Shown: positions 18,256-27,007 of the stretch, piece after piece
Position numbering within the stretch: the first letter of the stretch is position 1
Layout: every line of letters starts with the position of its first letter
Assembly (NCBI RefSeq): GCF_020781975.1
Contig: NZ_JAJGNI010000005.1
Coordinates: 181,410-245,409 of the forward strand
DNA from: Microbacterium schleiferi
GTDB taxonomy: Bacteria > Actinomycetota > Actinomycetes > Actinomycetales > Microbacteriaceae
Reading direction: 5' to 3'
DNA: 64,000 bases
Made by a program: the position numbers and the translations under genes
The notes under the pieces: generated by a model
What the model saw: the letters and a program-made list of their open reading frames with translations, nothing else
Database searches by the model: none
Told to the model about the DNA's origin: nothing

Positions 18256-18732
18256 ATGCAGGACATCATCACCGTCACCGGAAATGTCGCGGGGCCCCCC
18301 GAGTTCAAGGTCACAGCTGGGGGACTCCCGATCGTCAACTTCCGGCTGGGGAGTGCACAGCGTCGCTTTGATCGCCAGAGCGGCACGTGGGTCGACGACG
18401 GAACCAATTGGTACAACGTTTCGGCTTTCCGGGGACTTGCCGAACACATCGCGGCCTCGGTCACCAAGGGCGAGCCGCTGGTGGTCACCGGCCGTCTGCG
18501 GCTTCGCCCCTGGGAGTCCGGCGGCAAGAAGGGCATCAGCATCGATATCGATGCCGACACCGTCGGCCATGATCTGCGGTGGGGAACCACGACCTACACC
18601 AAGCAGGCAACCGCAGAAGGGGCCGCGTCCGCCCCGCCCGCGAGTGCCGGCGAAGACCAGGATGCGTGGGCTGCGCCGGGACTGGACGGTGCAGCCCCGG
18701 CTGCCGCGCTTGCCGGCGAAACGCCCTTCTAG
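18256..18732 (+). CDS. Single-stranded DNA-binding protein (paralogue type)
   Basis: A 158-residue OB-fold protein: DIITVTGNVAGPPEF start, the NWYNVSAFRGLAEHI core and VVTGRLRLRPWE strand are SSB family. The C-terminal tail is Ala/Gly-rich and ends GETPF, a weakened form of the acidic DDIPF tip that recruits repair proteins in the main SSB. The main actinobacterial SSB is coded near rpsF, so this is likely an SsbB-like second copy. A GGGAGAA Shine-Dalgarno precedes the ATG. Confidence 0.88.
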   Translation: MQDIITVTGNVAGPPEFKVTAGGLPIVNFRLGSAQRRFDRQSGTWVDDGTNWYNVSAFRGLAEHIAASVTKGEPLVVTGRLRLRPWESGGKKGISIDIDADTVGHDLRWGTTTYTKQATAEGAASAPPASAGEDQDAWAAPGLDGAAPAAALAGETPF

Positions 18733-18762
18733 CCTCCCAGGGAGCGGTCGGGAGAGTGGCTC

Positions 18763-18775
18763 TAGACTCCTCTGC
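18763..18775 (+). promoter_or_regulatory. Leaderless-type promoter of the lipoprotein gene
   Basis: TAGACT at 18763-18768 is 7 nt before the GTG at 18776. It fixes the start, since this reading frame is open far upstream inside ssb. Confidence 0.5.
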
Positions 18776-19297
18776 GTGCGTGCCGCTGGAATGACTACTC
18801 CGACCCCTGTCACGGGACGTTCCCGCTTCGGCCGGATCGCCCCGGCTGTCAGCGCGGCACTGGTTGTCGGGGTACTCGCGGGGTGTACCGCGACGCCCGA
18901 GCCATCGCCGACGCCGACGGTCACGGCGACACCAACCCCGACGGAGACAGCTTCCGCAGCTCCGCAGCAGGTGAGCGATGCAACTACAGCCGACGAGGCG
19001 CTCCCGTTCTTCGCTGACGTGGTTGCGGCTGTGTGGGCAACCGACGGGCGTTTCCAGGGGCGCGCGTATGTCGACGGGCTCACTCAGGTCGGCTTCGACA
19101 AGTCGGCCATGGAGGTCACCTACGACGAGTCAACGGTCGGCAATCCGGCCGAGAGCATCCAGTTCTCGGTGCGGTGGGGCGAGGAATGCCTTGTCGGCCA
19201 GGTCGGGCCCTCGACCGGGGATCCTGTCGTTGCCGTGATGCCGGGCCTTCAGACCGGTCGCTGCCTCATCGGAGACACCCGTCCCATCGACTGGTGA
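18776..19297 (+). CDS. Hypothetical lipoprotein
   Basis: A 173-residue secreted protein. After a signal peptide comes the lipobox VLAGC, a Pro/Thr/Glu linker rich in TPTPT repeats and a globular domain with two cysteines (EECLVG and GRCLIGD) that may form a disulfide outside the cell. Beginning at GTG 18776 the N-terminus is MRAAGMTTP; an ATG five codons later is also possible. No family is recognised. Confidence 0.75.
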   Translation: MRAAGMTTPTPVTGRSRFGRIAPAVSAALVVGVLAGCTATPEPSPTPTVTATPTPTETASAAPQQVSDATTADEALPFFADVVAAVWATDGRFQGRAYVDGLTQVGFDKSAMEVTYDESTVGNPAESIQFSVRWGEECLVGQVGPSTGDPVVAVMPGLQTGRCLIGDTRPIDW

Positions 19298-19323
19298 GGC
19301 GTAGGCAGCACCCGGTCGGCCCG

Positions 19324-19338
19324 TAGACTGGACAGGTT
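19324..19338 (+). promoter_or_regulatory. Promoter box of ettA
   Basis: TAGACT at 19324-19329 precedes the ATG by 9 nt, so the transcript would have at most a 2-3 nt leader. No strong Shine-Dalgarno is seen. Confidence 0.45.
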
Positions 19339-21018
19339 ATGGCTGAGTACATCTATCAGATGGTCCGCGCCCGCAAAGCTGTGGGCGAGAAGCTGATCCT
19401 CGACGACGTGACGATGGCGTTCCTCCCGGGAGCGAAGATCGGAATGGTCGGCCCCAACGGTGCCGGAAAGTCGACGATCCTGAAGATCATGGCGGGCCTT
19501 GACGCCCCGTCAAACGGAGAGGCGATCCTTACCCCGGGGTTCAGTGTCGGCATCCTGATGCAGGAGCCGGAGCTCGACGAATCCAAGACCGTTCTCGAGA
19601 ACATCCAAGACGGGATCGCGGTCAAGGCCAAGCTGGATCGGTTCAACGAGATCTCGGGCCTGATGAGCGACCCTGACGCTGACTTCGACAGCCTGCTGGC
19701 CGAGATGGGCACGCTGCAAGAAGAGATCGACGCGGCAGACGCGTGGGACCTCGATTCGCAACTCGACCAGGCGATGAATGCGCTGCGCACACCCCCGGGG
19801 GACGCGCAGATTTCGCTCCTTTCGGGTGGCGAGAAGCGCCGCGTCGCCCTCACGAAGCTCCTGCTGCAAAAGCCTGACCTGCTCCTGCTGGACGAGCCGA
19901 CGAACCACCTCGACGCCGAGAGCGTGCTCTGGCTCGAGCAGCACCTGCAGAAGTACGCAGGTGCTGTGATCGCCATCACCCACGACCGGTACTTCCTCGA
20001 CAATGTCGCTGAGTGGATCGCGGAGGTCGATCGCGGCCGACTGATCGGCTACGAAGGCAACTACTCGACCTACCTCGAGAAGAAGGCCGAGCGGCTGGAT
20101 GTCCAGGGCAAGAAAGACGCGAAGCTTGCCAAGCGGCTGAAGGAGGAACTCGACTGGGTTCGCTCGAACGCGAAGGGTCGTCAGGCCAAGTCGAAGGCTC
20201 GTCTGGCTCGATACGAAGAGATGGCCGCCGAGGCCGAGCGCACTCGCAAGCTCGACTTCGAGGAGATCCAGATTCCGCCGGGGCCGCGCCTGGGAAGCGT
20301 CGTGATCGAAGCCAAGAAGCTCCAGAAGGGGTTCGACGGTCGTTCCCTCATCGATGGACTGAGCTTCAGCCTTCCTCCCAACGGCATCGTCGGTGTCATC
20401 GGCCCCAACGGTGTGGGTAAGACGACGCTGTTCAAGACCATAGTCGGCCTTGAGCCGCTCGATGGCGGCGACTTGAAGATCGGCGAGACGGTCAAGATCA
20501 GCTACGTCGACCAGTCCCGCTCGAACATTGATCCCACAAAGACGCTGTGGGAGGTCGTGTCCGACGGGCTGGACATCATCACGGTCGGTAAGACGGAGAT
20601 TCCCTCGCGTGCCTACGTGTCGAAGTTCGGCTTCAAGGGACCTGACCAGCAGAAGAAGGCAGGCGTCCTCTCTGGTGGTGAGCGGAACCGCCTCAACCTG
20701 GCACTCACCCTCAAGGAGGGCGGCAACCTCCTGCTGCTCGACGAGCCGACGAACGACCTTGATGTCGAAACTCTTCAGTCTCTGGAGAACGCCCTGCTCG
20801 AGTTCCCGGGTTGCGCCGTGGTCATCACCCACGACCGGTGGTTCCTCGACCGCATCGCGACTCACATCCTTGCCTACGAAGGTACCGACGAGAACCCGGA
20901 TGCGTGGTACTGGTTCGAGGGCAACTTCGAGGCCTACGAGAAGAACAAGCTTGAGCGCCTGGGGCCGGATGCGCTCAACCGCGCGAGTTCCACGTACCGC
21001 AAGCTCACACGCGACTGA
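19339..21018 (+). CDS. ettA: Energy-dependent translational throttle protein EttA (ABC-F)
   Basis: A 559-residue soluble ABC-F protein that binds the ribosomal E site and gates translation by ATP/ADP ratio. It has two ATPase domains: Walker A GPNGAGKS (38-45) and GPNGVGKT, signatures LSGGEKRRV and LSGGERNRL, Walker B LLLDEPTNHLD and LLLDEPTNDLD, joined by a charged linker (AKRLKEELDWVRSNAKGRQAK pattern). No membrane segments. The arm insertion and strong conservation distinguish it from ABC exporters and from antibiotic-resistance ABC-F proteins. Confidence 0.94.
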   Translation: MAEYIYQMVRARKAVGEKLILDDVTMAFLPGAKIGMVGPNGAGKSTILKIMAGLDAPSNGEAILTPGFSVGILMQEPELDESKTVLENIQDGIAVKAKLDRFNEISGLMSDPDADFDSLLAEMGTLQEEIDAADAWDLDSQLDQAMNALRTPPGDAQISLLSGGEKRRVALTKLLLQKPDLLLLDEPTNHLDAESVLWLEQHLQKYAGAVIAITHDRYFLDNVAEWIAEVDRGRLIGYEGNYSTYLEKKAERLDVQGKKDAKLAKRLKEELDWVRSNAKGRQAKSKARLARYEEMAAEAERTRKLDFEEIQIPPGPRLGSVVIEAKKLQKGFDGRSLIDGLSFSLPPNGIVGVIGPNGVGKTTLFKTIVGLEPLDGGDLKIGETVKISYVDQSRSNIDPTKTLWEVVSDGLDIITVGKTEIPSRAYVSKFGFKGPDQQKKAGVLSGGERNRLNLALTLKEGGNLLLLDEPTNDLDVETLQSLENALLEFPGCAVVITHDRWFLDRIATHILAYEGTDENPDAWYWFEGNFEAYEKNKLERLGPDALNRASSTYRKLTRD

Positions 21019-21025
21019 CCCGGCA

Positions 21026-21538
21026 ATGAGCGAGACCGAAGCAAGTGTGCCCGGCGGGGCTCGGCTGCACCTACCGATCCACCTGCGGTGGGGCGACCTC
21101 GACGCATTCAATCACGTCAACAACACCTCGATGCTCAAGCTCCTCGAAGAGGCGCGGGTTCGCGCGTTCTGGCGGCCCGGCGCCGGCGAGAGTGCACCGC
21201 CAACGGCCGTCATGGACTCGAGTCTGCACGCCGGCGTCCTGACGCTCATTGCTCGCCAGGAGATCGAGTACCTGCTCCCTGTTCCCTACCAGCGGCATCC
21301 GTTGGACGTCCAGCTCTGGTTCGGCAGGCTCGGCGGTTCCAGCATCGACGTGTGCTACGAGGTCTGCAGCCCCCTGGAGACCGCCGGCGCGGACGGCCAG
21401 CAGATCTACGCGCGTGCAACGACGGTTGTTGTGAAGGTGGATGCCGAAACCGGCAGGCCCGTCCGTCTGAGCGAGGTCGAACAGGAAGCCTGGGCACCCT
21501 ACGTCGGTGAACCATTGCGATACGGACACCGCCGCTGA
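21026..21538 (+). CDS. 4-hydroxybenzoyl-CoA-type acyl-CoA thioesterase
   Basis: A 170-residue single hot-dog domain: the LRWGDLDAFNHVNNTSML motif contains the catalytic aspartate, followed by EIEYLLPVPYQRHPLDVQLW. Such enzymes hydrolyse acyl-CoA esters in the cytoplasm; the natural substrate is not deducible. The ATG lies 7 bases after the ettA stop, so the two are probably co-transcribed. A second, unrelated-fold-arrangement thioesterase (TesB) is convergent just downstream. Confidence 0.85.
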   Translation: MSETEASVPGGARLHLPIHLRWGDLDAFNHVNNTSMLKLLEEARVRAFWRPGAGESAPPTAVMDSSLHAGVLTLIARQEIEYLLPVPYQRHPLDVQLWFGRLGGSSIDVCYEVCSPLETAGADGQQIYARATTVVVKVDAETGRPVRLSEVEQEAWAPYVGEPLRYGHRR

Positions 21539-21565
21539 GCGGGCTCAGACCAGACGCTAAGCAGG

Positions 21566-22477
21566 TCAGTCGCGGTCGTGCGGCAGGCGGATCGTGATCT
21601 CCTGCGCGACGCTCGCCACCAGTATTCCTTCCGAGGAATAGATTCTGCCGGTAGCGAGACCCCGGCCTCCACGGGCACTGGGTGATTCCTGAACGTAGAG
21701 CAACCACTCGTCGACCCGCGCGAACCGGTGCCACCACATGGCGTGGTCGAGGCTCGCAACCTTGAGTCCCGGGGTTGACCAGGCGACGCCGTGAGCGCGC
21801 AGCACCGACTCCTGGATCGTCATGTCGCTCAGGTAAGCGAGCGCGGCGCGATGCAGGTCGGGGTCGTCGGGCAGCGATCGGCGCGTACGAAGCCACACCG
21901 CCTGGTGAGGGACGTGCTCGCCTTCCACGTGAAGATAGATGGGGCCGGGAACATGGCGCACATCGAGCGGCCGGTCGGTGAACATGCGCTTGCTCATGGG
22001 ATGTAGACCGACCAGGTGATCCTCGAGGTCGGGGAGCTCGTCCGCGTGAGGGATGCCGCTCGGCATCGGCTCCGCGTGTTCCACGCCAGGGCCCTCATCC
22101 TGGAATGAGGCGATCATCGAGAAGATCGGCACGCCATCCTGGTACGCCTGCGTTCGGCGGGTCGAGAATGATCGCCCGTCGTGGATCCGATCCACCGCGA
22201 AAGTGATTCCCGCAGAGGAGTCTCCCGGTCGCAGGAAGTACCCGTGCATCGAGTGGACGGTTCGTCCGGGCGGCAGCGTGTGCGATGCCGCCACGATGGA
22301 CTGGGACAGCACCTGGCCGCCGTACACACGTCCGAGCGGCATCGACTGGGAGACGCCGGTGAAGATGTCCTCCGTCGTCCGGGCACCGCTGAAGGAAAGC
22401 GTGAGAACGGCAAGGAGCGAAGCTACCGGATCGGCTTCGACGACCTCCCTGGGGGTGTTCGTGGCGCCGTCGGTCAT
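21566..22477 (-). CDS. tesB: Acyl-CoA thioesterase II (TesB)
   Basis: A 303-residue double hot-dog thioesterase that cleaves medium- and long-chain acyl-CoA. N-terminal half has the RVYGGQVLSQSIVAA motif; the C-terminal half has AALAYLSDMT (catalytic Asp), ASLDHAMWWH and the Gln of VASVAQEITIR. The ATG at 22477 has GGGAGA 5 bases upstream; the open frame further upstream runs into the neighbouring promoter and is ignored. Together with FadD-like ligase and the other thioesterase it suggests active acyl-CoA turnover. Confidence 0.92.
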   Translation of the reverse strand: MTDGATNTPREVVEADPVASLLAVLTLSFSGARTTEDIFTGVSQSMPLGRVYGGQVLSQSIVAASHTLPPGRTVHSMHGYFLRPGDSSAGITFAVDRIHDGRSFSTRRTQAYQDGVPIFSMIASFQDEGPGVEHAEPMPSGIPHADELPDLEDHLVGLHPMSKRMFTDRPLDVRHVPGPIYLHVEGEHVPHQAVWLRTRRSLPDDPDLHRAALAYLSDMTIQESVLRAHGVAWSTPGLKVASLDHAMWWHRFARVDEWLLYVQESPSARGGRGLATGRIYSSEGILVASVAQEITIRLPHDRD

Positions 22478-22532
22478 CGGTTCTCCCGTAGCTTGCTGGT
22501 ATCGCCGCGGCCGCGGCAGCTGTTCCGCTTGG

Positions 22533-22545
22533 TAGTTTAGGTCGG
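22533..22545 (+). promoter_or_regulatory. Leaderless-type promoter of the 22546 gene
   Basis: TAGTTT at 22533-22538 lies 7 nt before the ATG, in the gap with the divergent tesB gene. Confidence 0.45.
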
Positions 22546-23211
22546 ATGTCGACGCCCCTGAATCTCGCCGATCCCGAGACCGCCGTGGACGCGCAGACCT
22601 TTGCCTCTCGCGCAGCGCGCGTCGGAGACGGCGCCGTGCGGTTACGGGCAAGCGGCGGCATCCTCGTCATGTCCTGCGCACCCATTGCGCCACGCGGCAT
22701 CCTGGATACCGCGCCGACCATTCTGGGTGTTCGCGCTCTCGCCGCCGACCCGGAACTCGTATGCGACCTGGTCGTCGACGGCGCTTCTCTGCGGGCGCAC
22801 GGCGTCACACTCGAATTGCCCGACGCGGGCGTGCGCGCGGCCTGGGCCGGTATCTCCCCGCCGGTGTCGGGCTGGACGGTGACCGGTGAGATCGCCTCGA
22901 CCGACCTGGCCGCGGCTGCCCACCGCGGCATGGAGGAGGTCGCGACGTCGGTCCCCACGAATGCGGGTGAGGATGTGGTGCGTCAGATCCGTGCAGCGGT
23001 GTGGGGAGCGCCGGATGCAGGCCTCGGCGGACTACCGCGCGGCGTCGGATTCGTCGCCCAGGTGCTTGGCTTTCTCGGGCCAGACGTCGAGAGTGTGTCG
23101 ATGCGCGAAACCGGTGCATGGGTGCGGTTGTCTCTTCGCCGCGGGCACGTTCTGGTGCGCAGATCCGGGATGAACCCGCGCGGGCCGCAGGCCGGGGGCC
23201 TCCTCGGCTGA
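22546..23211 (+). CDS. Conserved hypothetical protein
   Basis: A 221-residue soluble protein with no signal peptide or transmembrane helix. It is Ala/Val/Gly-rich with alternating strands (GILVMSCAPIAPRGILD, DGASLRAHGVTLELP, SGWTVTGEIA) and a C-terminal basic SLRRGHVLVRRSG. The style matches unassigned proteins conserved in Microbacteriaceae, but I recognise no domain. It is transcribed away from tesB and towards the permease gene, which has its own promoter box 45 bases after this stop. Confidence 0.6.
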   Translation: MSTPLNLADPETAVDAQTFASRAARVGDGAVRLRASGGILVMSCAPIAPRGILDTAPTILGVRALAADPELVCDLVVDGASLRAHGVTLELPDAGVRAAWAGISPPVSGWTVTGEIASTDLAAAAHRGMEEVATSVPTNAGEDVVRQIRAAVWGAPDAGLGGLPRGVGFVAQVLGFLGPDVESVSMRETGAWVRLSLRRGHVLVRRSGMNPRGPQAGGLLG

Positions 23212-23255
23212 GGGCCGGCCGAAGCATATGCTTGACCGCGAATTCGCCGTGCCCC

Positions 23256-23267
23256 TACGGTGACGGA
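23256..23267 (+). promoter_or_regulatory. Leaderless-type promoter of the APC permease
   Basis: TACGGT at 23256-23261 is 6 nt before the ATG at 23268, supporting that start within a longer open frame. Confidence 0.45.
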
Positions 23268-24833
23268 ATGGCGACTGCACCGATTACCTTCACGGCACCC
23301 GAGGGCAAGGGGTTGGCAGCCGGCACGCTGGGCTTGTGGGGATCGACCGTCGTCGGGTTGGCATCGACGGCGCCGGTGTACTCGCTGGTTGCAACGCTCG
23401 GGTTCATCGTCATCGCGGTGGGTGCGCAGGCGCCGATAATCTTCGTCCTGGCGTTCGTGCCGATGCTCTTCATCGCCTACGCGTACCGGGAACTCAACCG
23501 TGAGATTCCCGACTGCGGGACCACGTTCACCTGGGGAACGAAAGCCTTCGGTCCGTGGGTGGGATGGATGGGCGGCTGGGGAGTCGCCGTGGCCGGCATG
23601 GTCGTGCTGGCAAACCTCGCGCAGATCAGCGGGATCTATCTCTGGGCGCTTGTCGACGGCATCGTCGGAAGCCCCCAGGACGCTCTCCTTGCCGACAATG
23701 CGCTGCTGGTCACCGCGACGGGCGTCGTCTTCATCGTCGCGATGACGTGGGTCAGCTGGCGCGGTGTCGAGATCGGCGAGAGGGTTCAGAACATCCTGCT
23801 CGGCCTGCAGTATCTCGCACTCGCGATCTTCATCGTCGCGGCCCTCTGGCACTTCTTCTCAGGCAGCGCACCCGATCCGACTCCGTTCGAGTGGTCCTGG
23901 CTGAGCCCGTTCGCGATCGGCGACTGGAGCGGCTTCGTGCAGGCAATCCTGCTCGCCCTGTTCATCTACTGGGGCTGGGACACGACGCTGGCGCTCAATG
24001 AAGAGACGAAGGATCCCCGGCGAATCCCCGGACGCGCCGCACTGCTCACGACAGTCATCCTGCTGTTCACCTACGTTGCGGTGACGATCGCGGCGATGAT
24101 GTATGCCGGGCTCGGCGATGGACCGACGGGCCTTGGCAACGAAGCCAACGCCGACGACTTCTTCATCGCCATCAAAGACGGCCTTCTCGGTCCGCTCGGG
24201 TGGGTGCTGGTCGTCGCGGTCATGGTGTCTGCGATCTCGTCGACGCAGACGACGATCCTCCCGACAGCGCGCGGCACCCTCGCAATGGCCGCCTACCGCG
24301 CTCTCCCCAGGAGGTTTGCGACGGTGCATCCGCGCTTCAAGACGCCATCGTTCTCGACCCTCGTCATGGGGATCGTCGCGGTCGTGTACTACGTCGGGAT
24401 GACGCTGATCAGCGACAGCATCCTGCAGGACTCGATCCTCTCGCTCGGGCTCGCTATCGCGTTCTACTACGGAATCACGGGCTATGCGTGCGTCTGGTAC
24501 TTCCGTCGCGAGCTGTTCACCTCACGGCGGAACTTCTTCTACAAGTTCCTGTTCCCGTTGCTCGGTGCGCTGATGCTGACCTACGCATTCGTCCAGTCGG
24601 CCATCGACATGTACAACGTCGACTACGGCTATACGGTGCTCTTCGGTGTCGGCGGCACGTTCGTTCTCGGCGTCGGCGCACTCGCTTTCGGCGTGTTGCT
24701 GATGTTCCTGTGGTTCCTCTTCCCGCGCGCGAAGTCGTTCTTCCGCGGCGAGAGCCTCAACCGCGACACGCCGGTCATGGTCCGCGACGAACCGTCAGCA
24801 TACGGTCGCTCGGTTGACGGCGGACTGACCTGA
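23268..24833 (+). CDS. APC-family amino acid permease
   Basis: A 521-residue carrier with about twelve transmembrane segments. The first helix has the APC signature GTLGLWGSTVVGLASTAPVYS, and helix 6 region has LFIYWGWDTTLALNEETKDP, typical of the family. It should import an amino acid or amine with protons; the substrate cannot be deduced. Start at ATG 23268 gives the normal short cytoplasmic N-terminus. It ends 19 bases before the convergent flavin dehydrogenase gene. Confidence 0.88.
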   Translation: MATAPITFTAPEGKGLAAGTLGLWGSTVVGLASTAPVYSLVATLGFIVIAVGAQAPIIFVLAFVPMLFIAYAYRELNREIPDCGTTFTWGTKAFGPWVGWMGGWGVAVAGMVVLANLAQISGIYLWALVDGIVGSPQDALLADNALLVTATGVVFIVAMTWVSWRGVEIGERVQNILLGLQYLALAIFIVAALWHFFSGSAPDPTPFEWSWLSPFAIGDWSGFVQAILLALFIYWGWDTTLALNEETKDPRRIPGRAALLTTVILLFTYVAVTIAAMMYAGLGDGPTGLGNEANADDFFIAIKDGLLGPLGWVLVVAVMVSAISSTQTTILPTARGTLAMAAYRALPRRFATVHPRFKTPSFSTLVMGIVAVVYYVGMTLISDSILQDSILSLGLAIAFYYGITGYACVWYFRRELFTSRRNFFYKFLFPLLGALMLTYAFVQSAIDMYNVDYGYTVLFGVGGTFVLGVGALAFGVLLMFLWFLFPRAKSFFRGESLNRDTPVMVRDEPSAYGRSVDGGLT

Positions 24834-24852
24834 CGCTGGACGCAGCAATCGG

Positions 24853-26520
24853 TCACACGGTCGCAGCCGCGCCTCGCCCGGCTGCCCGACCGGAGAACAG
24901 GCATCCTCCGACGAAGGTCCCTTCGAGCGCGCGATAACCGTGCACGCCTCCGCCGCCGAACCCGCTGGCCTCGCCTGCGGCGAACAAGCCCGCGATCGGC
25001 TCGCCGCTGGGTCCGAGAACCCGCCCGGAGAGGTCGGTCTCGATGCCGCCGAGCGACTTGCGCGTCAACACGTGCAGCTTGACAGCGATCAGAGGTCCTG
25101 CAGCGGGGTCGGTGATGCGATGCGGGGCAGCCGTGCGGACGAGCCTGTCACCGCGGTAGGCGCGAGCCGAGCGCAGCATCGCGACCTGGGCGTCTTTGGT
25201 GAAGTCGTTGTCCATCTCGCGGTCTCGCGCCTCGACCTCGAAACGCACCCGGTCGGCATCCAGGGCTTCGCCGCCAGGCAGGGCCCGCATGCCCTCGATG
25301 AGGCTGTCGAGGTCGTCGCGGATGACGAAGTCGGCGCCATGGTCGAGGAAGGCTTGGACGGGACCGGCAGCGCCCTTTCCGAGCCGCGATCGCAGGAGCA
25401 GTCGCACATCCTTGCCGGTGAGGTCGGGGTTTTGTTCGCTGCCCGAGAGCGTGAACTCCTTCTCGACGATCCGCTGTGAGAGCACGAACCAGGAATGGTC
25501 GTGGCCGGTGGCTCGAAGGTGCGCGAGGGTGCCGAGCGTGTCGAACCCGGGGAACAGCGGAACGGGGAGGCGCGCGCCGGTTGCATCGAGCCAGATCGAG
25601 GACGGGCCCGGCAGGATCCGGATGCCGTGCAGCGGCCAGATCGGGTCCCAGTTCTGGATGCCCTCGACGTAATGCCACATGCGGTCGCGGTTGATGAGGT
25701 TCGCCCCCGCGGTCTCCGTGACTTCGAGCATCGATCCGTCGACGTACGCGGGTACGCCTGCCACCATGTCGGCGGGAGCTGCTCCCAGTCTCTCGGGCCA
25801 CCACTGGCGCACGAGGTCGTGGTTGCCGCCGATTCCTCCGGATGCGACGACCGTTGCGCCAGCCTCGATCTCGAAGGTGCCGACGACGTCCCGCGACGTT
25901 GCCACACCACGGGCGGCGCTGGAGGGCGCCAGCACGTCGCCGGCAGCTCCTGTCACGGCGCCGTTTCGCAGCGTGAGGGAGGTCACGCGGTGGCGGGGGA
26001 GCACCGTGAGTGTTCCGGCACGCTCGGCATCCTCGAGTGCAGCCTGGAAGGGTGCGACAAGACCCGGGCCGGTTCCCCACGTGATGTGAAAGCGGGGCAC
26101 GGAATTGCCGGGACCGCCGGCGGTGTAGCCGCCGCGCTCTGCCCAGCCGACGACCGGGAAGAATCCCACGCCGCGTTCGCGCAGCCAGCTGCGCTTCTCA
26201 CCTGCGGCGAACTCGAGGTAGGCCTCGGCCCAGCGGCGTGGCCAGGCGTCCTCTGCCCGATCAAAACCCGCTGTGCCGAACCAGTCCTGTCGTGCCAGTT
26301 CGATGCTGTCCCGAATGCCCATCCGCCGCTGCTCGGGCGAGTCGACGAAGAACAGCCCACCGAAAGACCACCACGCCTGCCCACCGACGTTGGTGCGTGG
26401 CTCCTGGTCGATGATCGTGACACGCTTGCCCGCCGCGACTGCCTCTGCGGCGGCGACGAGTCCAGCCAGCCCCCAGCCGATCACGAGGACGTCGGTTCGG
26501 TGAACGGATGCTTCGGTCAT
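24853..26520 (-). CDS. FAD-binding dehydrogenase (KstD/fumarate reductase-like)
   Basis: A 555-residue flavoprotein. The N-terminal Rossmann motif DVLVIGWGLAGLVAAAEA binds FAD ADP, followed by the VTIIDQEPRTNVGGQAWW region; the C-terminus has the second FAD motif LFAAGEASGFGGGG and LEGTFVGGCLFSGR. It belongs to the FAD-binding dehydrogenase group near 3-ketosteroid dehydrogenases, but the steroid catalytic tyrosines cannot be verified, so substrate is unknown. The start has GGGAG 4-5 bases upstream. It is followed upstream, on the same strand, by the glbO-mscS pair. Confidence 0.82.
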   Translation of the reverse strand: MTEASVHRTDVLVIGWGLAGLVAAAEAVAAGKRVTIIDQEPRTNVGGQAWWSFGGLFFVDSPEQRRMGIRDSIELARQDWFGTAGFDRAEDAWPRRWAEAYLEFAAGEKRSWLRERGVGFFPVVGWAERGGYTAGGPGNSVPRFHITWGTGPGLVAPFQAALEDAERAGTLTVLPRHRVTSLTLRNGAVTGAAGDVLAPSSAARGVATSRDVVGTFEIEAGATVVASGGIGGNHDLVRQWWPERLGAAPADMVAGVPAYVDGSMLEVTETAGANLINRDRMWHYVEGIQNWDPIWPLHGIRILPGPSSIWLDATGARLPVPLFPGFDTLGTLAHLRATGHDHSWFVLSQRIVEKEFTLSGSEQNPDLTGKDVRLLLRSRLGKGAAGPVQAFLDHGADFVIRDDLDSLIEGMRALPGGEALDADRVRFEVEARDREMDNDFTKDAQVAMLRSARAYRGDRLVRTAAPHRITDPAAGPLIAVKLHVLTRKSLGGIETDLSGRVLGPSGEPIAGLFAAGEASGFGGGGVHGYRALEGTFVGGCLFSGRAAGRGAAATV

Positions 26521-26557
26521 GCGACTCCCTTGTCGTGGAATACCGTCGTCGTGTGTG

Positions 26558-27007
26558 TCAGTTCTCGGAGGTCAGCGGGATGTCTGCGCGACCGCCAGCC
26601 CCGGGCCCGATCTCGGTTCGTTCGAACGTGTTCACCATGGCATGCGCGGCACGACTCAGGTAGTCCCAGAGGGTTTCTTCGTGCAGGGGCGACAATCCGA
26701 CCTCGTCGACGGCGGCGCGCATGTGTGCGAGCCATCGGTCGCGTGCGTCAGGATTCACCGGAAAGGGTGCGTGCCGCATCCGAAGGCGGGGATGACCCCG
26801 CTGCTGGCTGTAGGTCGTCGGTCCGCCCCAATACTGTTCGAGGAACATCAAGAGGCGCTCCTTCGCCGGCCCGAGGTCCTCTTCGGGGTACATGGGCCGC
26901 AGCACCGGGTCACCGGCGACCCCGCGGTAGAAGCCATCGACGATGCGCACGAACGTCTCATGTCCGCCGACTGCCTCATAGAACGACTGCTGCTCGGGCG
27001 TGCTCAC
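26558..27007 (-). CDS. glbO: Truncated hemoglobin, group II (GlbO/TrHbO)
   Basis: A 149-residue 2-over-2 globin. Visible features: [16 protein letters not shown] at helices B-C/E, the proximal histidine H79 in RMRHAPFPV, and the tryptophan of RDRWLAHM expected at G8 in group II. These proteins bind O2 and may handle peroxide, NO or deliver oxygen to the respiratory chain. The ATG overlaps the stop of the mechanosensitive channel gene by 4 bases, a coupled pair. Confidence 0.93.
   Translation of the reverse strand: MSTPEQQSFYEAVGGHETFVRIVDGFYRGVAGDPVLRPMYPEEDLGPAKERLLMFLEQYWGGPTTYSQQRGHPRLRMRHAPFPVNPDARDRWLAHMRAAVDEVGLSPLHEETLWDYLSRAAHAMVNTFERTEIGPGAGGRADIPLTSEN

Noticed and set aside
17232..18590. 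452-codon open frame on the minus strand across msrA and ssb
   Set aside because: Opposite-strand shadow of real genes in GC-rich DNA; only its last 72 codons (17232-17450) look like a protein.
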